From an uncultured Prochlorococcus sp. (GTDB lineage Bacteria; Cyanobacteriota; Cyanobacteriia; PCC-6307; Cyanobiaceae), in contig CACNJU010000018.1 in the NCBI GenBank assembly GCA_902620895.1, forward strand, positions 1-34,758: a DNA stretch of 34,758 nt, in the 5' to 3' direction. Positions 29,681 to 34,758 of the stretch are shown here, in pieces; position 1 is the first letter of the stretch; the number at the start of each line of letters is the position of its first letter. The notes beneath the pieces are model-generated. The model ran no database searches and was not told where the DNA came from. It was given only the letters and a program-made list of their open reading frames with translations. The position numbers and the translations under genes were made by a program.

Positions 29681-29818
29681 TTAAAGCCAAGCTTCTTTCA
29701 TCTCAAGATAAAGCCTCTCGCTCTCAGCAGAGTTAATTTTGCTGTCTGAATAGGATTGCTGCTGCTGCTGCTGCTGCTGCTGAGTTGAGTTAGTATTAGG
29801 ATTTTGGACTTCGCTCAT
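29681..29818 (-). CDS. Poly-glutamine micro-protein (45 aa)
   Basis: ATG at 29818 opens a 45-residue frame. It runs MSEVQNPNTNST, nine consecutive Gln (residues 13-21, eight CAG then one CAA), then SYSDSKINSAESERLYLEMK and EAWL. The C-terminal half is a plausible amphipathic helix, and there is no membrane segment. I do not recognise a family. A homopolymeric CAG run is striking in such AT-rich DNA, where CAA would be expected for Gln. The well-formed C-terminal helix and ATG support a real gene. Confidence 0.6.
   Translation of the reverse strand: MSEVQNPNTNSTQQQQQQQQQSYSDSKINSAESERLYLEMKEAWL
29758..29781. repeat. Trinucleotide (CAG)8 / (GCT)8 microsatellite
   Basis: Eight perfect GCT units on the plus strand (CAG in the frame of the minus-strand micro-protein) encode its Gln run. 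Slippage would change Gln number without shifting frame. Confidence 0.95.
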
Positions 29819-29934
29819 TAGAAGGACTAAATATTTGTGTTTATTCTCTCATATTTAGAGCTTTTTTTGTCAACTTAAATTCTTAAATTTTATTTAAATT
29901 TTCTACGCTTTTAATTTTCCTGTTTTGAGTGAAT

Positions 29935-30036
29935 TTATTTCGCTACAGTAGTTTTGGTATATAGGAATTTGACTTCCCAATATACAACTCCTAGGAAGAT
30001 AGCACTTGCAATAATAATTTCAGAAATGGCTAACAT
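29935..30036 (-). CDS. One-helix micro-protein (33 aa)
   Basis: ATG at 30036 opens a 33-residue frame: MLAISEIIIASAIFLGVVYW then EVKFLYTKTTVAK. It has one transmembrane helix (about 7-20) and a basic C-terminal tail, a plausible thylakoid or plasma-membrane micro-protein. No family is recognised. It lies on the same strand as the poly-Gln gene, 116 bases upstream of it. Confidence 0.5.
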   Translation of the reverse strand: MLAISEIIIASAIFLGVVYWEVKFLYTKTTVAK

Positions 30037-30183
30037 TTTATTTTTCAATACTAATTTAATTTTGGTATCAATTTACACAGAATGCAATAGGTACTAATTA
30101 CATTTTAGATTTTAAAAAATCTTATTTAATAAAATAACGCGTCGAAATAATATAAAATTTTAAGTTAGATACATATTTTTTCC
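30037..30183. other. Intergenic region before the NdhF-N-like gene
   Basis: There are 147 AT-rich bases between two divergent small genes. The only structure seen is AGATTT-TAAA-AAATCT near 30106-30121, too AT-rich to weigh much. Promoters for both genes must lie here, but none is clear. Confidence 0.3.
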
Positions 30184-30618
30184 GTGGGAAATTTCATAAA
30201 TTCAACAACTCTTATACCTTTAATACCTTTAGTAACCTCTTTTTTTATTCTTATTTTATTGGCAAGTTTTAACAGAACACTTAACAGGTTAACAAAACCA
30301 GTTACTGCACTGGTTGCATTATCTTTATTAAGTTCTGCTTTTATAAGCTTATTTGACTATTTTAAGAAAATAGAAGAAGAATTAGTTTTATCTGAATTTC
30401 TCAAATTTTTTGAAGAAAAAAATTTAGTCATACATCTCAATTTAGTAAATGAAAAAATTATAATTTTTTTCTCATTAATAATGATATTAATTATTGGAAT
30501 ATCTTATTATAAATTGCCTAGAAAAAAAGGTTACGTCTCATTAATGATCAGCCTAGGATTAATTGCTTCTTCGGTGATACTCTCAATATTGTTAATAGAT
30601 TTCTCAGCACTAATCTAA
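30184..30618 (+). CDS. NdhF/NuoL N-terminal-like stand-alone membrane protein
   Basis: The 144-residue product, from a GTG start at 30184, resembles only the first part of NdhF, the proton-pumping subunit of the NAD(P)H-quinone oxidoreductase. Matching features in the same order are LIPLIPL (residues 11-17; NdhF has LIPVLPL), LASFNRTLNRL (about 26-36; NdhF LISFNQATNKL), a helix of small residues, a soluble segment ending in KNLVIHLNLVNEKI, a helix, then KKGYVSLMISLGLIASS (NdhF PGYVRFYAYLSLFASS). It stops before the core pump domain. About four helices are predicted. It may be an accessory subunit, a relic or a separate small-protein family; the homology is my reading of the pattern and needs a profile search. 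Its stop overlaps the convergent oxidase gene by 4 bases. Confidence 0.65.
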   Translation: MGNFINSTTLIPLIPLVTSFFILILLASFNRTLNRLTKPVTALVALSLLSSAFISLFDYFKKIEEELVLSEFLKFFEEKNLVIHLNLVNEKIIIFFSLIMILIIGISYYKLPRKKGYVSLMISLGLIASSVILSILLIDFSALI

Positions 30619-31124
30619 ACTGTTGTAAGCATTGACAAAGCTTCGTTAAGTTCTTGGACATGATTTAATTCATCTTGAGCAATTTCTTTTATTTTTTGAT
30701 CATTTGGATTATCTATTAAATATTTGGAATAAGTTTCAAATGCATGTTCTTCGATTTTTATGTTGACATCATAAGCATTAGCTGGAGAGAGGAAATAATA
30801 AAAAACCATGATCCAGTAATACGCAAGAACAAGGTGTCTTGCAAAAAATCTATCAATCCAGAACCTATCTCCTCCTCTTTTCTCCATTTCTTTAAGATGC
30901 TCAGTTTCGTTAATAGCTTGATAAAAATGTTCTTTCATTAAAATCATTGTTTTCTCATTTTTAATTCCTAGAGATTCTTTAAAATGAAGAACTGAAAGAA
31001 ATGCAAAATAAGGTGATCTAGCTATAACTTCTAAAACCCAAAATCTTTGTAAAGATCTACCAGAGTATATGAAGTCTAAGAAGTTAACTGTGCTATTCAA
31101 AATTAAAGAATTTAATTTCTTCAT
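30615..31124 (-). CDS. ptox: Plastoquinol terminal oxidase (alternative oxidase family)
   Basis: The 169-residue product is a di-iron alternative/plastid terminal oxidase, which passes electrons from plastoquinol to oxygen without pumping protons. Ligands are in place: Glu32 (VLEVIARSPYF), Glu73 and His76 (NETEH), Glu125 or Glu126 (IEEHAFETY), and Glu152 with His155 (DELNH). It is much shorter than plant IMMUTANS but of the size seen in Prochlorococcus and cyanophages. It is membrane-bound on the thylakoid surface and acts as a safety valve for the plastoquinone pool in high light or iron stress. ATG at 31124. It is convergent with, and overlaps by 4 bases, the NdhF-N-like gene. Confidence 0.95.
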   Translation of the reverse strand: MKKLNSLILNSTVNFLDFIYSGRSLQRFWVLEVIARSPYFAFLSVLHFKESLGIKNEKTMILMKEHFYQAINETEHLKEMEKRGGDRFWIDRFFARHLVLAYYWIMVFYYFLSPANAYDVNIKIEEHAFETYSKYLIDNPNDQKIKEIAQDELNHVQELNEALSMLTTV

Positions 31125-31280
31125 AGATTTAGTTTTTCTTTAAGTATAATTACTCAGCCGCTCGAATACCATGATGTATTGAAGTAATTAACCAAAAATT
31201 AATATTTAATAGTCTAAAAATTGTTACTTCCATTGAAATATTTTTTTTTCATGCATTAATTGGATAGATAAAAATTTTAT

Positions 31281-31421
31281 ATGACAACTACTGAAAAAAT
31301 TGCAAATGCCAAAAAAAGGATTGATGAATTAGAAAGACTTATAAAATTTTGGAATGATTCAGACCATGATGAGGCAAAAATAGTAAATTTTTCAAAGAAC
31401 ATTGAAAATAAAGTTGCTTAG
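31281..31421 (+). CDS. Small coiled-coil protein (46 aa)
   Basis: ATG at 31281 opens a 46-residue frame: MTTTEKIANAKKRIDELERL, IKFWNDSDHDEAKIVNF, SKNIENKVA. Residues 5-24 have the heptad spacing of a short coiled coil (I, A, I, L, L). It is charged and soluble. No family is recognised. It is divergent from ptox, so the two could share control from the 156-base spacer. Confidence 0.55.
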   Translation: MTTTEKIANAKKRIDELERLIKFWNDSDHDEAKIVNFSKNIENKVA

Positions 31422-31567
31422 ATTGTGAAGATTAAGGCTAATTAAGTTTATCTACTTAAAGTGATTTAATATCTTTGAGGTTTCGAATATTGTTTAATTT
31501 TTAAATAGAGCAATTAAACCTATTTTCAAAAACTGTAAGGAAGAAATAATCTAAAAGAAAAATAAAT

Positions 31568-31681
31568 ATGAAAACCTTTTCAAAAAAATATTTAGTTCCG
31601 ATTAAATTTGTACCATGGGTTTTTTGGGTATTTATATCTTTTATGAGTTTATATTTGTGTAAGATAGCCTGGGTAAATTGA
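31568..31681 (+). CDS. Possible one-helix micro-protein (37 aa)
   Basis: ATG at 31568 opens a 37-residue frame: MKTFSKKYLVPIKFVPWVFW then VFISFMSLYLCKIAWVN. The basic N terminus followed by a hydrophobic, Trp-rich helix (about 14-35) is the pattern of a membrane micro-protein. A competing minus-strand frame covers the same bases but looks less protein-like. Support is limited to composition. Confidence 0.35.
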   Translation: MKTFSKKYLVPIKFVPWVFWVFISFMSLYLCKIAWVN

Positions 31682-31694
31682 ATAATTAATGGAT

Positions 31695-32003
31695 CTAGCT
31701 TCTCCTTAACCAACCAGGAGCACCGCCAAACCAATCCGATATATCATCTTCATTAGGGTTGAAATGATTTTCTTTATCTAGTCCATCTATCCCAAATGAT
31801 TGTAGGAGGTTATCAATCCCCCCATCATTTTTCGTACCATTCCTTCTAAAACTGTTAGCTTTTTTCAGCCAAAGAGAAATTGTGGAGTTGTGGTGTGCAA
31901 ATTTCTCGACATATATTCTTTCTTCTAATGTAATTGATTTATCTTGAGCAATTCTTTTAATTATTCCTTGGATTTTTAGCCTTTTTGAATTACTAAGAAG
32001 CAT
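31695..32003 (-). CDS. Hypothetical soluble protein (102 aa)
   Basis: The 102-residue product has an N-terminal helical region (LSNSKRLKIQGIIKRIAQDK, then SITLEERIYVEKFAHHN). A Ser/Lys-rich segment leads to a disordered Gly/Asn/Asp-rich part (KNDGGIDNLLQSFGIDGLD) and a conserved-looking Trp-containing C terminus (DISDWFGGAPGWLRRS). There is no signal or membrane segment. I believe similar proteins occur across marine picocyanobacteria, but no function is known to me. ATG at 32003. Confidence 0.7.
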   Translation of the reverse strand: MLLSNSKRLKIQGIIKRIAQDKSITLEERIYVEKFAHHNSTISLWLKKANSFRRNGTKNDGGIDNLLQSFGIDGLDKENHFNPNEDDISDWFGGAPGWLRRS

Positions 32004-32305
32004 TTTGCAATCAATTCATTATTCTTTTTATAGGAAGGATTACTAAATATATCTTGTCAATGTTAATTTCAACAAATTAACTATTTTAAGAGGTTTTTAA
32101 GCAATAAAAGTCTTAAGACACTAAAAAAAGGGATCAATAAGTTACTTATGATACTTTTATTCATTTATCAAACTTATAATTCCCTCAAATTAGATAAAAA
32201 AAATCAATCCATTCTCAAATACATTTTAAAATTCAAGAAAAGTCGACTCAGTTGTTGTATAATAGTAAATCTGTACTATCATTAGTACAGATGTATTATT
32301 AAGAC
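32004..32305. promoter_or_regulatory. Intergenic region with promoter for the 68-aa gene
   Basis: This is a 302-base gene-free stretch. It contains a TATAAT (32258-32263) that could be the -10 box of the 68-aa gene, followed by the palindrome at 32271-32290. Two small perfect palindromes, GTCTTAAGAC near 32109 and ATAAGTTACTTAT at 32137-32149, have no assigned role. Confidence 0.4.
32271..32297 (+). promoter_or_regulatory. Palindrome and LexA-like box at the start of the 68-aa transcript
   Basis: A perfect inverted repeat, CTGTACTA-TCAT-TAGTACAG (32271-32290), begins 7 bases after the TATAAT. Its second arm runs into AGTACAGATGTATT (32284-32297), which fits the cyanobacterial LexA pattern RGTACNNNDGTWCB at 13 of 14 positions. 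It is well placed for an operator over the transcription start. A role in the SOS response is inference. Confidence 0.5.
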
Positions 32306-32512
32306 ATGAAAGTGATTTCATCTTCTCCTTATGCCCCTTTTAATTCAAAAGAGTGGAATTCTCTAATAAGCAAAAATGTAAAGTTTGAAAATACTCCAAT
32401 AAAGATTCAAAAAAATTTTTATAGAACTTCTACTCTAAAAAAGACTGAAAAAGATAAACTTTTGCAAGAGAAGAATGCATTGCACCAACAAATGCAACTC
32501 GTATTCGGATAG
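32306..32512 (+). CDS. Small hypothetical protein (68 aa)
   Basis: ATG at 32306 opens a 68-residue frame: MKVISSSPYAPFNSKEWNSL followed by a Lys-rich middle and a C-terminal coiled-coil-like helix (KTEKDKLLQEKNALHQQMQL, then VFG). It is soluble and basic. No family is recognised. The upstream promoter-like TATAAT and palindrome support expression under a repressor. Confidence 0.6.
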   Translation: MKVISSSPYAPFNSKEWNSLISKNVKFENTPIKIQKNFYRTSTLKKTEKDKLLQEKNALHQQMQLVFG

Positions 32513-32578
32513 AAAAATATTAACTAACAATCTTTTTATTGAATATTATTTTACGAGATCCAATTTTTTGTTAGATTA

Positions 32579-32893
32579 GTGGAAATACAAGAAGGATTTA
32601 ATTTGGCTGTTGATCGAGAACTTTTAAAAGAAGTTACCCAAGAACTTTGGAATACCGTAAAAAAACTAAGACCTGAAATAGATCGGCAAACTCGACTTCA
32701 ATTAGTTTTAAAGGCCTTATTAACTATTGGGGATTTGCCAGATCAAATGCAAGCTGCCATGGTAGTAGGTGTTTGCGCAGAAATGGATAAAAGTGATGTT
32801 GATAATGTTGAATCTAATTCACAAACTAAAGATTCAAGCGGAGTTGATACTTCTACAGGCAGAAAAGTAGTTAGAAGAAGTTCAGCTAAATAA
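32579..32893 (+). CDS. Conserved picocyanobacterial small protein (104 aa)
   Basis: The 104-residue product starts at a GTG (32579). The N-terminal two-thirds form a well-behaved helical domain (LAVDRELLKEVTQELWNTVK, then LRPEIDRQTRLQLVLKALL, then LPDQMQAAMVVGVCAEMD). The C-terminal 35 residues are Ser/Asp-rich and end in a basic tail (RKVVRRSSAK). I recall it as resembling an uncharacterised family restricted to Prochlorococcus and marine Synechococcus; the function is unknown. It lies 66 bases after the 68-aa gene on the same strand. Confidence 0.75.
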   Translation: MEIQEGFNLAVDRELLKEVTQELWNTVKKLRPEIDRQTRLQLVLKALLTIGDLPDQMQAAMVVGVCAEMDKSDVDNVESNSQTKDSSGVDTSTGRKVVRRSSAK

Positions 32894-32904
32894 ATTTTAA
32901 ACGA

Positions 32905-33108
32905 TCATCCTTTAATTTTCTTTGATTCGTTTTTGTTAAGTCTATTAAATAGGTAATATGAAATTACAAGTAAGAGAGGAACGAATATTGAATGCAAAGT
33001 CATCATTAATTCTGTTTGGCCCATTCCTATAAGATTTGACTCGTTTGGAAGTTGTTCTGACCAAGTGCCAACTAAATGCCAGGCTTGAGGAATAGATAAG
33101 AAAAACAT
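32905..33108 (-). CDS. Small membrane protein (67 aa)
   Basis: The 67-residue product begins MFFLSIPQAWHLVGTWSEQL, continues with a Gly/Met-rich loop (IGMGQTELMMTLH) and has one transmembrane helix (SIFVPLLLVISYYLFNRL, about 40-57) before a Lys-rich tail. This looks like a one-helix thylakoid or plasma-membrane protein with its aromatic N terminus outside. I do not recognise a named subunit. ATG at 33108. It is convergent with the 104-aa gene. Confidence 0.7.
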   Translation of the reverse strand: MFFLSIPQAWHLVGTWSEQLPNESNLIGMGQTELMMTLHSIFVPLLLVISYYLFNRLNKNESKKIKG

Positions 33109-33225
33109 ATAAGAGCTATAAGTTAAGTTTATGTTCAGATAAAGATTATCATTATTGAACGTTTTTGCTTTCTTTATTCTTATTTCTTAACTAAGTATTT
33201 GTAGAGTTATAAAAAATAACTTGAT

Positions 33226-34755
33226 TCATAAATTTATTTTCTTAAGAAGAGTTTTAAACTCTTTTTTACCAATAATTTTTTCAGCTGCGTAAGCGCCACT
33301 TGCTGAAACAGCAGGAATTCCAATACCTGGAAATGTACTTGCGCCGCAAGTAAATAAATTTTTCACTGGAGTTTTGCAGCCTGGGAAAAGACCTTTTGCT
33401 GCAGATAATGCAGGGCCGTAACTACCGCAATATGTATTGGTGAATTTTTTATGAGTGATTGGGGTTCCTAGCATCTTTAAATCAATCCTTTCATCTATAT
33501 CAGGGATGAATTTTCGCACTGCATTAAGGAATATTGAACATCTTTCTTCTTTCAAATTTCTATATTCTAACCCCTTTGGATTTAGGTTTTCCCAAATTTC
33601 CCAAGGTTCATTTGCGGGAGTATATCCATGAAGAACATGTTTTCCTTCAGGGGCCATATTTTTATCTAAAACAGATGGGATTGAAAATACGACTATATTT
33701 CTTTCTGCGGTTATACCTTTTTCCCACTCATCAACATGTATTGCATGTATTGGCAAATTTTCAAGACCATCAGCATCAAAACCTAGATGTATATGAAGGA
33801 AAGAATCACATTTATTAGGGTTCAAAACTTTTGTATTCCATTTTTTTGAAATTTCATTTGGAATTAACTTTTTTAAATTCCAAACATCAGTGTTCGTGAC
33901 AATAGATTCACAACTATAACTAGAACCATTATTCAGAGTTATTCCTGTGGCTAAATTTTTATTGAAGTTAATTGTCTTAACTCTCGAAGAAAGAATTAAT
34001 TCTCCTCCATTTTTTTTAAATCCATTAATTAAAGCTTTTACGATAGATTCACTACCTCCTTTGGGGTATTCAAGGTATGAATTTGGTTCAAACCATTCGT
34101 TAAATAAAGTAGCCATCGCAGCTGTATTTGTATCATGCATTGACATGCCACTTATCAAAAAGCTCAATAAATCAACCCAATTCCTGAGGAAAGGATCCTC
34201 TAGATGATTATTTACTAAATTCCCAAAGCCTTTATTAATTTTTGGTATTTGATTGATATTAGGTAAAAATTTTGAGGTTAAATTTATTAAATCTAAGAAA
34301 TTTATTGATTCGGGAGAAAATGAGAGCAAAGGTATTTCATTTATTATTTGGCTAAGAGGTTTTATTCCGGAAATAAATGATTCCCATTCTTTAACAGATT
34401 TCTCACCTCTTAAAGTCTTAATAGTATGTTTAAAAGGTTCTTCGCCCACATCAAGATTAAAATTGCCTTCTGGGACAATTACTTGCCAACCCTTGTATTG
34501 AAATAGTTCAACTTCTTCATCAAGTAATTTAAGAATTTGTCCTAGGGGATTAGTTGTCGGCCATTTACCTATTCCACTCCACAATGAAGGACCTGATTCG
34601 AAAGTGTAACCACTTCTTCTAAAGCTGTGGGCAACACCTCCTGGCTGACTATGAGCTTCGCATATAAGTACTTTTTTGCCTGATAAAGCGAGAATCGATC
34701 CGCAACATAATCCTCCTATACCACTGCCTACTATTACAACATCGTACTTTTCCAT
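33226..34755 (-). CDS. CRTISO/phytoene-desaturase-like FAD oxidoreductase
   Basis: The 509-residue product is an FAD-dependent oxidoreductase of the carotenoid isomerase/phytoene desaturase superfamily. The dinucleotide-binding motif is at residues 6-20 (VVIVGSGIGGLCCGS) with the matching KKVLICEAHSQPGGVAHSF and the YPKGGSESIVKALINGF segment typical of CRTISO-type proteins. The C-terminal FAD motif is LFTCGASTFPGIGIPAVSAS. It is distinct enough from classic CrtH that I would not name it so; homologues may act on carotenoids, retinoids or other polyenes. ATG at 34755. The gene is complete, with its start only 3 bases inside the window. Confidence 0.85.
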   Translation of the reverse strand: MEKYDVVIVGSGIGGLCCGSILALSGKKVLICEAHSQPGGVAHSFRRSGYTFESGPSLWSGIGKWPTTNPLGQILKLLDEEVELFQYKGWQVIVPEGNFNLDVGEEPFKHTIKTLRGEKSVKEWESFISGIKPLSQIINEIPLLSFSPESINFLDLINLTSKFLPNINQIPKINKGFGNLVNNHLEDPFLRNWVDLLSFLISGMSMHDTNTAAMATLFNEWFEPNSYLEYPKGGSESIVKALINGFKKNGGELILSSRVKTINFNKNLATGITLNNGSSYSCESIVTNTDVWNLKKLIPNEISKKWNTKVLNPNKCDSFLHIHLGFDADGLENLPIHAIHVDEWEKGITAERNIVVFSIPSVLDKNMAPEGKHVLHGYTPANEPWEIWENLNPKGLEYRNLKEERCSIFLNAVRKFIPDIDERIDLKMLGTPITHKKFTNTYCGSYGPALSAAKGLFPGCKTPVKNLFTCGASTFPGIGIPAVSASGAYAAEKIIGKKEFKTLLKKINL

Positions 34756-34758
34756 TAA

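Noticed and set aside
31501..31734. 77-residue minus-strand frame rich in Phe, Ile and Leu
   Set aside because: It overlaps the better-supported 102-aa gene at its start and opposes a more protein-like short plus-strand frame; its composition reflects AT-rich DNA.
32148..32285. 45-residue plus-strand frame starting MILLFIYQTYNSLK
   Set aside because: It runs through the TATAAT and palindrome of the downstream promoter, and its Lys/Ile/Asn composition is what random AT-rich DNA would give.

Overview
The window is almost certainly from a high-light-adapted Prochlorococcus (marine picocyanobacterium). The DNA is very AT-rich. It carries cyanobacterial photosynthesis genes (psbB, psbT, psbM, petB, petD, psaE), a degenerate class III phycoerythrin beta gene with its CpeS lyase and no alpha-subunit gene beside it, a plastoquinol terminal oxidase, a high-light-inducible-like fragment, and one compact rRNA operon (16S - tRNA-Ile - tRNA-Ala - 23S - 5S) with a short spacer. 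I cannot name the strain from sequence reading alone.

Layout. 1-2.6 kb: remnant phycoerythrin locus (cpeB, cpeS, a 59-aa small gene), a VTT-type membrane protein and a small secreted protein. 2.7-7.2 kb: tRNA-Phe, an FGGY sugar kinase (probably D-ribulokinase type), metK, rpsA and nrdR. 7.2-9.7 kb: photosystem II genes psbT and psbB on the minus strand, diverging from a 2Fe-2S ferredoxin and psbM on the plus strand. 9.7-11.5 kb: prmC, a TsaC/Sua5-type gene, a small membrane protein and tRNA-Thr. 11.5-13.5 kb: the division-site operon minC-minD-minE. 13.5-18.7 kb: an HD phosphohydrolase, the ctpA protease (D1 maturation), petB-petD and a GH100 invertase. 18.7-24.5 kb: the rRNA operon with a 600-base leader and recognisable RNA-processing stems. 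24.5-28.9 kb: mutM, psaE, a LysM protein, an aldehyde dehydrogenase and a double-GNAT-like protein. 28.9-33.1 kb: an accessory stretch of very small genes around a PTOX-type oxidase. 33.2-34.8 kb: a CRTISO-like flavoprotein.

Most of the window is conserved picocyanobacterial core genome. Photosynthetic electron transport is the main theme: PSII (psbB/T/M), its D1 protease (ctpA), cytochrome b6f (petB/D), PSI (psaE), a ferredoxin, and a plastoquinol oxidase that can drain the same quinone pool. The part I find least explained is 28.9-33.1 kb. It contains a stand-alone homologue of only the N-terminal part of NdhF/NuoL, convergent and overlapping by 4 bases with the plastoquinol oxidase; a high-light-inducible-like fragment without an ATG start; a poly-glutamine micro-protein encoded by a (CAG)8 tract; several one-helix or coiled-coil micro-proteins; and two palindromes sharing the heptamer GTACTAT, one of them overlapping a LexA-like box.

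Limits: everything here comes from reading the sequence. Family names for small proteins, promoter calls and the LexA-like sites are tentative. Several genes need TTG or GTG starts, and these are flagged individually.
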